Assembly: GCF_016907715.1 (NCBI RefSeq) | Contig: NZ_JAFBCM010000001.1 | Location: forward strand, 6,882,001-6,946,000 | Direction of reading: 5' to 3' | DNA length: 64,000 nt | From: Tenggerimyces flavus | GTDB taxonomy: Bacteria > Actinomycetota > Actinomycetes > Propionibacteriales > Actinopolymorphaceae | Part shown: piece by piece, positions 1 to 7,651 of the stretch | Layout: each line of letters starts with the position of its first letter | Position numbering within the stretch: the first letter of the stretch is position 1 | Program-made: the position numbers and the translations under genes | Notes under the pieces: generated by a model | Seen by the model: the letters and a program-made list of their open reading frames with translations, nothing else | The model's database searches: none | Told to the model about the DNA's origin: nothing

Positions 1-1
1 C

Positions 2-1183
2 GTCGCCGAGGGCTACCTGCTCTCGCGGCACGGCGTGGGTACGCAGGTCGCCGAGCTGCCGGCCCACTGGCCGGCGGTCGCCGAACGCTCCACCGATCCC
101 CGACCGGGCCTCAGCCTGGCTCCCGGCTACCCGGATCTGAGCCGCTTCCCCACGACCGAGTGGCTGCGTTCGATGCGTCGCGGGCTCGCCGACGCGCCGG
201 CCGAGGTGTACGGCTACGGCGATCCGCTCGGCTGGCGCCCGCTGCGGATCGCGCTCGCCGCGTACCTCGGCCGTGCCCGCGGCGTGGTGTGCGCGCCCGA
301 CCAGGTGATGATCACGTCGGGATCGGTGCACGGGCTGCACCTGCTCGCCCGGGTCCTCGCCGACGAGGGGCGGACGACGATCGCCGTCGAAGAGCCCGGC
401 TGGTACTTCGCGCGCGACGTCGTCACCCGGATGGGCGCCTCGGTTCGCCCGCTGACCGTCGACCAGGACGGCGTGCAGGTCGAGTCGTTGAGCGACGAGG
501 ACGCGGTGCTGTTGACGCCGACGCACCAGTTCCCGACGGGTGTCGCGCTCAGCCCCGAACGCCGGCGCGCGCTCGTGCGCTGGGCCGAGGCGACGGGCGG
601 GGTGCTGATCGAGGACGACTACGACGGCGAGTTCCGCTTCGACCGCGCGCCCGTCGGCGCGTTGCAGGGCACGGCTCCCGAGCACGTCTGTTACGTCGGG
701 AGTACGTCGAAGGCGCTCGGCCCGGGGCTCCGGCTCGGATGGATCGTGCTGCCTCCGCGGCTCGTCGCGCCGATGGTCGATCTCCGTCTGCACACGGACA
801 TGCAGACCGAGGCGCTCGGCCAGGTGGCGCTGGCGGACTTCCTCGCCAGCCACGCGTACGACCGGCACATCCGCGCGTCCCGGCTGCGCTACCGACGCCG
901 CCGCGACCTGCTGCTGGCCCAGCTCGAGGCGAGCCGCGCGGACGTCACCATCGCCGGCATCTCCGCCGGGTTGCACGCGCTGCTGTGGCTTCCCGAGGAC
1001 ACCGTCGAGAGCGATGTCGTCGCCGCGGCCGCGCGGCGCGGGCTCGAGCTCAGCAGCCTCACCGAGCAGTGCCTCCCGTTCACCCGCCAACGCCCCGGCC
1101 TCGTGATCGGCTACAGCCGCCCGACCGAGCACACGTACCCGACCGCCCTGTCCACCCTCACCCGCGTCCTCCCCCGCTGCTAG
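2..1183 (+). CDS. MocR/PdxR-type GntR regulator, aminotransferase-like domain (5' end outside window)
   Basis: This gene is cut by the left edge of the window. The first visible residues (EGYLLSRHGVGTQVAE) match the end of a GntR winged-helix domain. The remaining ~370 residues are a fold-type I aminotransferase domain, with IEDDYDGEFRF as the cofactor-binding Asp region and TSKALGPGLRLGW carrying the Lys expected to bind pyridoxal phosphate. Such MocR proteins sense PLP or amino-acid derivatives and control vitamin B6 or amino-acid genes; the ligand here cannot be read. A GTG at 35 is open but lies inside the HTH-aminotransferase linker, so it is unlikely to be the true start. Its TAG stop shares CTAG with the convergent downstream gene. 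Confidence 0.9.
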   Translation, partial: VAEGYLLSRHGVGTQVAELPAHWPAVAERSTDPRPGLSLAPGYPDLSRFPTTEWLRSMRRGLADAPAEVYGYGDPLGWRPLRIALAAYLGRARGVVCAPDQVMITSGSVHGLHLLARVLADEGRTTIAVEEPGWYFARDVVTRMGASVRPLTVDQDGVQVESLSDEDAVLLTPTHQFPTGVALSPERRRALVRWAEATGGVLIEDDYDGEFRFDRAPVGALQGTAPEHVCYVGSTSKALGPGLRLGWIVLPPRLVAPMVDLRLHTDMQTEALGQVALADFLASHAYDRHIRASRLRYRRRRDLLLAQLEASRADVTIAGISAGLHALLWLPEDTVESDVVAAAARRGLELSSLTEQCLPFTRQRPGLVIGYSRPTEHTYPTALSTLTRVLPRC

Positions 1184-1875
1184 GACGGGTACCGGTGGGC
1201 GTCGCCCGGCACGTGGTCGGCGAACCACGACGCCATCGGCCGCAGCTCCTCGAACGCCGCGAGCACCCGATCGGCCGCCTCGGGTTTGTGTAGCCAGTTC
1301 TCGGATCCGAGGTGCCGTCCGGCGACCAGGCTGCGGTGCCGCAGCAGCCCGGCCCGCGGATGGTCGGCGTCCCTCAGCAGCAGGGCTCGCGGATGGTCGC
1401 CCGGGTAGCTCTTCGGGATCCGTTCCAGCTGCTCACCGCCGAGGTCGTAGCCCTGCTGTCGCAGCGTCTCGACGATGCCGACCAGCTCCGGCCCCGACGT
1501 GTCGTCGGCGACGGCCGTCATGTAGGCCTCGCGCCAAGGGCTGGTGTACGAGCCAGGGTTGAACATCCACCAGCACGCCTCGACGTACATCCCGTCGAGG
1601 TCGAGCCAGACCCGCTGGTCGAAGTTGCGCTCGGCCCGGACGAAGCCAACCTGTCGTTGCCACGGCCAGAGCGTGAGGCCGAGGCTCGGAACGACGAACT
1701 TGCGGTAGCAGGCGTCCGCGTCGGCGAGATCCTGCATGAGCGCGACCATCGGCTGACGTACGAGCCGCTCCCGCTCGTCGCGAACGCTCTCCCGGACGGC
1801 CATGGGCGGGTCACCTTCGAGCTTCAGCAGCACGTCGTACGCCTGCTCTGGCCAGCCGGTGAATCGTCCACCCAT
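1180..1875 (-). CDS. DUF2461 (TIGR02453-like) protein
   Basis: The 231-residue product starts MGGRFTGWPEQAYDVLLKL, the usual opening of DUF2461 proteins (F-x-G-(F/W)-P). It ends in a conserved block containing YPGDHPRALLLRD and RHRSLVAGRHLG. It has no signal peptide or membrane segment, so it is probably cytosolic. The biochemical function of the family is not established. An ATG at 1875 was chosen because the motif starts there and the upstream sequence of that frame is Arg/Pro-rich and not protein-like. It converges on the MocR gene, and the two TAG stops overlap within CTAG. Confidence 0.8.
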   Translation of the reverse strand: MGGRFTGWPEQAYDVLLKLEGDPPMAVRESVRDERERLVRQPMVALMQDLADADACYRKFVVPSLGLTLWPWQRQVGFVRAERNFDQRVWLDLDGMYVEACWWMFNPGSYTSPWREAYMTAVADDTSGPELVGIVETLRQQGYDLGGEQLERIPKSYPGDHPRALLLRDADHPRAGLLRHRSLVAGRHLGSENWLHKPEAADRVLAAFEELRPMASWFADHVPGDAHRYPS

Positions 1876-1946
1876 ACCGCAGCAGTATCGCCGACCGATC
1901 AGGACACCTGCTGACCTATTCGCGCGGGCGAGCGCCCGCGTTGCCG

Positions 1947-2342
1947 TTAGTTGTGCAGGACCGCGCGGCGGCGGGCGAGGCGGCGGGCTACGGCGACGGC
2001 GTCGAGGCGGCTGCTGCCCGTACGGCGCGCGACGCTCGGGCGGTGCACCGCGTGCAGCGCGGTCGCCACGACCGGGGTTGGGTTGGCGAGGCGGTAGTCG
2101 CACCCCACCTCGGCGGCCTGCTTCTCGACCAGGTCGAGGGCCCGCACGACAGTCGGGTCCATCGCGGTCACGTGCGAGAGGTCGAGGACGAGATGCCGCG
2201 GATTCCGCGCGAGTACGCCCAGAAGTTGAGCCATCAGGTCGATGGCGTCGGATTCGCCGAAGTCGCCCTCCGGCGTCGCGATCACAGCCGGAGAGCCGTC
2301 CTCGACAACGGTGAGGAAGACGACGTTCGCGTCCATATGCAT
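1947..2342 (-). CDS. STAS-domain protein with DUF2188-like tail
   Basis: This is a stand-alone STAS protein of the anti-sigma-factor-antagonist type, about 131 residues from the ATG at 2342. The core reads LVLDLSHVTAMDPTVVRAL, where the usual Asp-Ser-Ser-Gly phosphorylation loop has become Asp-Pro-Thr-Val, so Ser phosphorylation by an RsbW-like kinase is doubtful (a Thr remains). The C-terminal tail SRLDAVAVARRLARRR is nearly identical to a segment of the DUF2188-like protein at 7180-7437, suggesting a partial domain fusion. The start is uncertain: GTG at 2432 would add 30 residues of weak character, and neither start has a strong ribosome site. It is presumably cytosolic and acts in partner switching; the target is unknown. 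Confidence 0.75.
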   Translation of the reverse strand: MHMDANVVFLTVVEDGSPAVIATPEGDFGESDAIDLMAQLLGVLARNPRHLVLDLSHVTAMDPTVVRALDLVEKQAAEVGCDYRLANPTPVVATALHAVHRPSVARRTGSSRLDAVAVARRLARRRAVLHN

Positions 2343-2493
2343 GACAGCCACCGCCTGACCGCAGTGATGCCCCGTGTACGTGGCCACTCTGTCGGACCAG
2401 CGGTCACGATACGCCTCCGCGTTTTCGCTCACCAGAGGGCGGCCAGGCGTGAAATTCTTCCGGCCTGATGTCGTATCGAGGCGATCCCGTTCG

Positions 2494-2505
2494 TCGGTGG
2501 GTATA
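2494..2505 (+). promoter_or_regulatory. Possible stress-sigma -10 element (GGGTAT)
   Basis: The sequence GGTGGGTATAAC lies about 25 bases before the start of the small membrane-protein gene. GGGTAT is the -10 core recognised by SigB/SigF-type sigma factors of actinobacteria, and the nearby STAS genes make such a sigma plausible. A clean GTTT -35 at the right distance was not found, so this is weak. Confidence 0.25.
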
Positions 2506-2529
2506 ACCGCCAGACGGATGGAGGCCAGG

Positions 2530-2928
2530 ATGAACGCCCTAGCGGCACAGCGTCGGGTGTGGGAGTTCCTCGAGATGCTGCTCGCCATGGCCGCGGGCAT
2601 GCTGGTGCTCCCGCCGTTCCAGAACGCCCTGTGGAACGTGCCCGCGGACCGCGCCGACCTGCACCTGCTCGTGATGACGGCGAACATGGCGGTCGGCATG
2701 CTCGCCTGGATGCTGGTCCGCCGCCACGCCTGGAGGCCGGTCGCCGCCATGATCGCCGCGATGGGCGTCCCGTTCCTGCTGCTCGCCCCGCTCTACTACG
2801 GGGCCGGCATCGACGGCGACACGCTGATGATCGTCGCCCACGCCCTCATGCTCCCGTGCATGTTCCTCGCCTCGACCCTCAGCCGGGCAGGGCTTGCATG
2901 GCCCCGTGCCAGGCAACGCCCATCTTGA
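2530..2928 (+). CDS. Four-helix small integral membrane protein
   Basis: The 132-residue protein has about four hydrophobic helices (approximate residues 12-30, 45-62, 70-88 and 98-118) joined by short loops, and a charged N-terminus on MNALAAQRRVWEF. The ATG at 2530 was chosen because GGAGG stands six bases upstream; an in-frame ATG at 2518 overlaps that ribosome site. No enzymatic motif is visible. Met-rich helices such as MTANMAVGMLAWMLV recall small actinobacterial membrane proteins that databases sometimes label FliP-like, but nothing supports a flagellar role here. Its last 50 bases overlap the 3' end of the convergent GH43 gene. Confidence 0.65.
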   Translation: MNALAAQRRVWEFLEMLLAMAAGMLVLPPFQNALWNVPADRADLHLLVMTANMAVGMLAWMLVRRHAWRPVAAMIAAMGVPFLLLAPLYYGAGIDGDTLMIVAHALMLPCMFLASTLSRAGLAWPRARQRPS

Positions 2929-4927
2929 GATAGCCGGCCGCGTTCGGGTGCAGGGTGTCGGCGAGGTCCGCGGTCGTCAGCGCCGCGTGTATATCGACGT
3001 ACGACACCTTCTTCCCCGCGTTCGCGCGCACCTCCACGATGCCCGGGATCGACGCGTTGTACGTACGGATGCGCGACTCGATCGCCACGTCGGCCGCGGG
3101 GATGATCGACGCCACGATCACCGAGGCCTGCGGGACCCGGCTCGTGATCTGGTCGATCAGCGCGGCGAGCCTGGCCGGCGCGTTCGCGACGTCGAAGTTC
3201 TGGTTCAGGTCGTTCGTGCCGATGTGCAGCAGCACGACGTCCGGCCGGTACGTGTCGAGGAAGCCGTTCATGCTGCCCGCGAGCTGGTCGATGCGCCACC
3301 CGGGATGGCCCTCGTTCTGCTGGTCGGGCAGGTTGCCGATGACGACCGATCCCACGAAGTCCGGCTTCACGGCCGGGTCGAGCATCAGCCGCCGCCACAG
3401 CTCGGTGCGGTAGTTGACGCCGGCAGCCGAGCCGTACGTGATCGAGTCGCCCGCCGGCATCACCCGCTGGACCCGCGACAGCCGCCACTTCTGGTTCGCC
3501 GCCGCGAGGTACTGCCACACCAGCACGTTCGCGCCGTTCGCCGTCGCCCCGTGGTCGACGTCCAACGCGCGCCCGCCGAGCTTCGACGACACCCGGTAGA
3601 CGCCGTCGCCCACGGAGTCCAGGTACCAACGCTGGTTGGCGCCTCCGTTCGCCATCCACTGGATCACGTCGGCGCCGTCGACGTCCGCGCTCTCCGCGAC
3701 GTCCAGCGACTTGCCGCTGTGCACCGCACGCAGCTCATACGACCCGTCCGACTGTGGGAGCACCTGCCACTGCTGGTTGGTCGCGCCGTGGTAGTCCCAC
3801 TGCAAGACGTCCGCGCCGTCCGCGGTGCTCGGGCCCGCGACGTCGAGCACCCTGCCGGAGTGCGTCGCCGTCAGGACGTACTCGTCGGCAGGCACCACCA
3901 AGGCGCCGGGGTCCCCAGCGGGCAAGGCCAAAGTCTGTCCCAACGACGCCGGCACCCCGAAGTCCGGCGTCCCGTCCGCGCGCCAGTTCACCTTCTGGAT
4001 CCGCGTCGAACGGTCGCCGCCGCAGCTCCCCGCCGGGTTGACGACGCCGTGGTACGCCATCCACGTCTCGCTGCCGTCGGGCGAGGTGAAGAAGCTGTTG
4101 TGCGCGGTGGTGTAGGCCGTGTTCGCCGGGTTCGCACCGAACACCGGCTGTGGCGACTTCGACCAGGCGGCGGGGTTCAGAACGTCGCCACCGTTGAACG
4201 TCAGCAGCCCGAGCGCGTAGTTCGGACTCGTACAGCCGCTCGCGGAGTACGCCACGAACAACCGCCCGTTCCGCCACAACGCGGCCGCCCCCTCGTTGAC
4301 CGCGGCGTGGTCCAGCTCCCACGCGAACTGAGGGCGGGACAGCAGCACGCGCGGTCCGCTCGTCGTCCACGGGTTGCTCATCGGCGCGATGTAGAGGTTC
4401 TGCGGCCCGGTCGTCCCCGGCTCCCAGCCCGACCACATCGCGTAGAGCCGCCCGTCGGGCATCGTGAGGATCGAGCCGTCGAGCGAGTAGTGGTCGGCCG
4501 CGGCGGCGAGCTGGCCCTTGTACGTGTACGGGCCGAGTGGGTCGACGCCGGCGCTCTCGATCACGTGCATCCGGTGGTTGCCGACCGCGTTGCTCGAGTC
4601 GGTCGCGGTGTAGTAGCCGTACCACTTCCCTTGCAGGTAATGAAATTCCGGTGCCCAGATGCCGCAGCAACGCGACGAGCTCGAGTCCTGCCACACGGTG
4701 GTCTCGGGTGCGGTCGCGAGGTCCGTCACCGAGGCGCCGCGGACGAGCGTGATCCGGTCGTTCCGCGTCGCGGTCAGGTAGTAGGTCCCGTTGTGGGTGA
4801 ACAGCTGCGGGTCGGAGGCGACCTCCCGTACGGGATTGCGGAACCCCGCCGCGGTCGAACGCGACTCCGCCGCCACGCCCTCGTGCGGAACGACTCCCAC
4901 GGTGGCGACAGCAGCGGCCCAGGGCAA
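2879..4927 (-). CDS. Secreted GH43 - CBM13 (ricin B) - SGNH esterase fusion
   Basis: This is a modular secreted carbohydrate-active enzyme of about 682 residues. Residues 30-340 are a family 43 five-bladed propeller: catalytic base Asp39 in SDPQLF, the WAPEFHY strand, pKa-modulating Asp150 in SLDGSI, and acid Glu212 in VNEGAA. Residues 348-485 are three ricin-type repeats with QQW, QRW and QKW motifs, which bind sugars. Residues 488-682 are an SGNH hydrolase with GDSIT (Ser495), GTND and DTLHPN (Asp657/His660). Likely substrates are arabinan or arabinoxylan, with the esterase removing acyl groups; this is inferred from the families. The open frame begins at a TTG and gives MPWAAAVATVGVV without a charged N-region. 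The missing N-region lies one frame away (see the next entry). Confidence 0.88.
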   Translation of the reverse strand: MPWAAAVATVGVVPHEGVAAESRSTAAGFRNPVREVASDPQLFTHNGTYYLTATRNDRITLVRGASVTDLATAPETTVWQDSSSSRCCGIWAPEFHYLQGKWYGYYTATDSSNAVGNHRMHVIESAGVDPLGPYTYKGQLAAAADHYSLDGSILTMPDGRLYAMWSGWEPGTTGPQNLYIAPMSNPWTTSGPRVLLSRPQFAWELDHAAVNEGAAALWRNGRLFVAYSASGCTSPNYALGLLTFNGGDVLNPAAWSKSPQPVFGANPANTAYTTAHNSFFTSPDGSETWMAYHGVVNPAGSCGGDRSTRIQKVNWRADGTPDFGVPASLGQTLALPAGDPGALVVPADEYVLTATHSGRVLDVAGPSTADGADVLQWDYHGATNQQWQVLPQSDGSYELRAVHSGKSLDVAESADVDGADVIQWMANGGANQRWYLDSVGDGVYRVSSKLGGRALDVDHGATANGANVLVWQYLAAANQKWRLSRVQRVMPAGDSITYGSAAGVNYRTELWRRLMLDPAVKPDFVGSVVIGNLPDQQNEGHPGWRIDQLAGSMNGFLDTYRPDVVLLHIGTNDLNQNFDVANAPARLAALIDQITSRVPQASVIVASIIPAADVAIESRIRTYNASIPGIVEVRANAGKKVSYVDIHAALTTADLADTLHPNAAGYLKMGVAWHGAMQALPG

Positions 4928-4955
4928 CGAGTCCGAGCAACAGGGTCCGGCGCAT
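4900..4955 (-). other. Probable single-base frameshift in the GH43 signal peptide
   Basis: An ATG at 4955 opens MRRTLLLGLVAL, a textbook n-region and early hydrophobic core, but in the frame one base away from the enzyme. Around 4920-4925 the enzyme frame takes over with WAAAVATVGVV. Removing one base from the CCC run there would join them into one Sec signal peptide ending before ESRSTAAGF. The cause may be a genuine mutation, a sequencing error in a short homopolymer, or programmed slippage. Sequence alone cannot decide. Confidence 0.65.
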
Positions 4956-4986
4956 GCCCTAGATCATTGACGCCGGAAACAATCCC

Positions 4987-5004
4987 TGTCAGCTGTCTGT
5001 CAGC
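4987..5004. promoter_or_regulatory. TGTCAGC direct repeat, 11-bp phased, upstream of GH43 gene
   Basis: TGTCAGC occurs at 4987-4993 and again at 4998-5004, exactly one helical turn apart, in the 60-base gap before the GH43 gene. This is the spacing expected of a tandem regulator site. The regulator is unknown, and two copies could arise by chance. Confidence 0.3.
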
Positions 5005-5016
5005 AAGCTGCCAGTA

Positions 5017-5406
5017 CTAGACGGTGAGTGCGGCGTCGACGTCGGGATGGACGTCGAACACGGTGTCCAGCGACGTCAGGTGCAGCAGCTTGGCGACGAT
5101 CGGCGAAGGGGCGGCGAGGCGGAGGGTCGTCCGTACGGCCTCCGCATGCCTGCCGACGATCAGCAACGTGTTCAACGCGGCGGAGTCGATGAAGCGCACC
5201 CCGCTCAGGTCCAGCACCAGCAACGGGAGTGGCTCGGACATGGTGGCCAGGAGCTGATCGCGAAGATTCTCACAGTTCGACAGGTCGAACTCACCCGACG
5301 CTCTCATCACGACGGCGTCAGCCCGGGCGAGCGGCTCGGTGCGAAGGGTCCCGAGCGTGCGCGGAAAGTCGCCCTTGCTGGCGTCGAAAGCAGCGTGGAT
5401 CGTCAT
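5017..5406 (-). CDS. STAS-domain anti-sigma factor antagonist
   Basis: The 129-residue STAS protein has the core VLDLSGVRFIDSAALNTLL. The Asp-Ser-Ala-Ala loop keeps the Ser that RsbW/SpoIIAB-type kinases phosphorylate in RsbV-like antagonists. It has an N-terminal extension of ~20 residues before the first strand. The ATG at 5406 is preceded by GGGGAA, a fair ribosome site. It is probably cytosolic: unphosphorylated antagonists bind the anti-sigma kinase and free a sigma factor. No dedicated kinase is adjacent; the nearest RsbW-type ATPase in this window is at 58680-59618. It is downstream of, and on the same strand as, the STAS/PadR pair. Confidence 0.85.
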   Translation of the reverse strand: MTIHAAFDASKGDFPRTLGTLRTEPLARADAVVMRASGEFDLSNCENLRDQLLATMSEPLPLLVLDLSGVRFIDSAALNTLLIVGRHAEAVRTTLRLAAPSPIVAKLLHLTSLDTVFDVHPDVDAALTV

Positions 5407-5539
5407 ACGTTCCCCTGACTCATAGGCGAACGCGGCCTGCGCCGCGGTCGGCCTCGCTGCTGGACCTGATGCGGACTCTACGCCCGCGGCACCTCCCGCG
5501 CACCCATCCGCGGAACCGACGGCCGAAGGGGCACCTTTC

Positions 5540-5830
5540 TCAATGTTCCAAGTCCCTTCCGGACGGACTCCAAGTCAGCTCGCCGCTCGCCAAGTCCGCG
5601 ACCAGAGCGCGGAGCCACTCCGCCAGCCGAGTCCGGCCGGCGGAGGTCACGCGATAGACCGTCCGCTCCGGCAGCCGGCCCGCCCGGTTCACCGCGGCCG
5701 GCTCGATCAGCCCCTCGGCGACCAGCCGTTCGACGACCCCGTACAGCGACCCGCTCTTGTGCTCGGCCAGCAGGTCGTTGCCCCGATGCCTGGCGAGCTG
5801 CTGCAGCCCTACAACAGGTACCTTTTCCAA
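5540..5830 (-). pseudogene. Truncated PadR-family regulator
   Basis: The readable protein keeps the second half of a PadR winged helix: SGSLYGVVERLVAEGLIEP followed by NRAGRLPERTVYRVTSAGR is a near-perfect PadR wing. The normal first helix (roughly LALLAERPMHPYE) is absent. The frame has only a TTG start (VPVVGLQQLARHRGND follows), and the C-terminal dimerisation domain of ~80 residues is missing. A functional PadR is usually 110-200 residues with both parts, so this is most likely a remnant. It lies 13 bases downstream of the STAS gene at 5844-6239. Confidence 0.65.
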
Positions 5831-5843
5831 GCTATCGACCGAG

Positions 5844-6239
5844 TCAGGAGCCGCCGCGGCTGCCGTCGGACATGACCGCGGCGAGGGCCGCGGGCAACGA
5901 GGGGAAGACCGGCCAGGCGCGGTCCAGCGCGGTGATCGCGAGCATCCGCGTCACGGTCGGAGACGGCTCGGCGATGCTGAACGCGCAGCCCAACGAGGCG
6001 GCGCGGTGGGCGGTGGCGGACAGGACGCCGAGGCCGGACGAGTCCAGGAACGTGACCTTGGACAGGTCGACGATCAGCGCACTCGGCGACGCGGCGTCGG
6101 CCGCCAGCGCCGTACCGGTGACGCGCGACGTCATCGCGGCGATGAGCTTCTCTCGCAGCGACGACGCGGTCCCGGTGTCGACTTCCCCTTCCGGCGCAGC
6201 CACTGCAGCCGCTCCCACATGGCTCACAGTGACCTCCAC
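5844..6239 (-). CDS. STAS-domain anti-sigma factor antagonist (canonical DSSG)
   Basis: The 131-residue protein has the classical core LIVDLSKVTFLDSSGLGVL, with an intact Asp-Ser-Ser-Gly phosphorylation loop, and is the most RsbV-like of the STAS proteins here. The GTG at 6239 was chosen because GAGGGAGG sits six bases upstream; a GTG at 6260 would place that ribosome site inside the gene. The C-terminal helix ends VFPSLPAALAAVMSDG. It presumably acts in cytosolic partner switching with an RsbW-type kinase and a SigB/SigF-type sigma factor. The remnant PadR frame follows immediately. Confidence 0.88.
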   Translation of the reverse strand: MEVTVSHVGAAAVAAPEGEVDTGTASSLREKLIAAMTSRVTGTALAADAASPSALIVDLSKVTFLDSSGLGVLSATAHRAASLGCAFSIAEPSPTVTRMLAITALDRAWPVFPSLPAALAAVMSDGSRGGS

Positions 6240-6398
6240 GCGCGACCTCCCTCGATGCACGACGATGACAGGGCTCTACGGTGCTGAGCCGGCTGCCCGC
6301 CCGTACGCCTGCCACGTACCCAGGACGGCCCGGGGCAACACAGACAACTTCTCCGCAACCACTCTGTCACCTAACGTGAGCATACGGGCGACCACCGA

Positions 6399-6881
6399 TC
6401 ACACCACCAGCGCGGCTGTCGCGGCCTCGATACGCAGGCCGTCCAGCGCCTCCAACTGGTGGTTCGCCCGGTCGATCAGCTCGTCGAAGTCGAACGTCGC
6501 GAGCGTCGGCCCGCGGACCGCCACCGCGCGCAACGCGCGCCAGAGAGCGCGCTTGCCGTGGACGCCGAGGTACAGCGTCTCGAGTTCGAGGAGTCGGGTG
6601 AGCTCGGTGCTGCCGGTCGCGGCCTTGCTCAGCTTCAGCTGACCCAACTGCTCCAGCACGGCCGCCGCCGCGTGCTTGACCCGATGCTGTCGCGCTTCGA
6701 CCCGGTCGACGATGGCGAGCAGCGTGTCCCGGTCGTCCTCGATCTCGTTGCGCAACTGCGCGAGCTGCTTCGCCAACCGCTCGTCGGCCTCGTCGGACTG
6801 CATCCGTTCGATCAGCTGGATGGCCGCCGTCGCACCGGCAAGGTGATCGTTCAGATAGATCTCCATGGAGTCGGTCGACAT
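6399..6881 (-). CDS. All-helical protein, possibly ferritin/hemerythrin-like bundle
   Basis: The 160-residue product is almost entirely helical and strongly charged, opening MSTDSMEIYLNDHLAGATAA and continuing with long amphipathic helices rich in Glu, Arg and Leu (LAQLRNEIEDDRDTLLAIVDR). The length and pattern fit a four-helix bundle of the kind seen in actinobacterial stress proteins. No clear metal-binding His/Glu set was found, so a ferritin-like activity is not claimed. The ATG at 6881 has GGAG five bases upstream. It sits among STAS genes and may be stress-regulated; function unknown. Confidence 0.7.
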   Translation of the reverse strand: MSTDSMEIYLNDHLAGATAAIQLIERMQSDEADERLAKQLAQLRNEIEDDRDTLLAIVDRVEARQHRVKHAAAAVLEQLGQLKLSKAATGSTELTRLLELETLYLGVHGKRALWRALRAVAVRGPTLATFDFDELIDRANHQLEALDGLRIEAATAALVV

Positions 6882-6990
6882 TCACACTCCGTTCTTCCCG
6901 CCTGCGAGGAGGGATCGCCGCGACTATCCGGGAGCCGAGCGGGTACGACGACTTTGCTCATCCGCATCCGCCATCCGTATGGAGGCCGTC

Positions 6991-7188
6991 GTGCGCATTG
7001 CCGCAGTCATCGTCGTCATCTGGTTGGTCATCGGTGTCCTTGCCGCCGTTCAACGCGGCTATTTCGGAGGATCCAGTACGAATTGCGCGAAAGCCGGAAC
7101 GACTATCGTGACGATCGTCGCCGGACCGCTCAACTACGTCGGCGCTAACCCGAAGATCAAGTGCACGCTCCCCCAGCCGTCACGCTGA
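6991..7188 (+). CDS. Small single-pass membrane protein
   Basis: This 65-residue protein opens with a strong membrane helix (VRIAAVIVVIWLVIGVLAAV) followed by QRGYF and a short extracytoplasmic tail with two Cys (NCAKAG and KIKCTLPQ) that could pair. The GTG at 6991 was chosen because GGAGG lies five bases upstream. Similar small proteins with the IWL(I/V)IG...QRGYF pattern occur across actinobacteria, but their role is not known to me. The last nine bases overlap the convergent DUF2188-like gene. Confidence 0.65.
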   Translation: MRIAAVIVVIWLVIGVLAAVQRGYFGGSSTNCAKAGTTIVTIVAGPLNYVGANPKIKCTLPQPSR

Positions 7189-7437
7189 GGCTGACTCGCG
7201 GGAGACCACCTTGCCGTGCCGCGCGGTCGGATCGTGACGTTCGGTCGTTCCGTTGAGATCCTCGACGAACATCTCCGCACGTTCCCGACGGGCGATCCGC
7301 CGCGCGACGGCAACGGCGTCGAGACGACTGGGGTAGACCCGGGACGCGCGGCTCGCGCCGTCGCGATGAATGGCCCACATCTGTTGGCCTTTGTGGTCGA
7401 CGGGCAGGACACGAACTGTCGGTGCCTGGGTATGCAT
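7180..7437 (-). CDS. DUF2188-like small basic protein
   Basis: The 85-residue protein has the pattern of DUF2188 proteins: a short beta segment (VRVLPVDHKGQQMWAIHRDG), then SRLDAVAVARRIARRERAE and a final strand MFVEDLNGT. An AAGGAG ribosome site precedes the ATG at 7437. The function of the family is unknown. Eleven residues of the central helix (SRLDAVAVARR) are identical to the tail of the STAS protein at 1947-2342, which points to a common origin. It is probably cytosolic. Confidence 0.7.
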   Translation of the reverse strand: MHTQAPTVRVLPVDHKGQQMWAIHRDGASRASRVYPSRLDAVAVARRIARRERAEMFVEDLNGTTERHDPTARHGKVVSRESASA

Positions 7438-7651
7438 TTCCGCACTCCTTGTCGTGTTCTTGGCGGGCGCGACCTTCGTTGGATCCGAGGCGCGCTGAGC
7501 CATCACAACGCGATTGGCGTGCCGGGGAACGCGAGGTGGAATTCACTTGGCCACCAACGCTTCCGCCTCCTCGCCACCTGGAGGAGGGAAGCGCACTGTT
7601 TGACCGCCCTCGCAATGGCAATACTGCCCCGTCGAGGCGGTCCGCTAAACC

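Noticed and set aside
2530-2928. Calling the four-helix protein a flagellar FliP component
   Set aside because: No flagellar neighbours and no FliP signature; only a loose hydrophobic resemblance.
2894-5020. 708-codon plus-strand frame opposite the GH43 gene
   Set aside because: Arg/Val/His-rich antisense frame without any domain; the minus strand is a modular enzyme.
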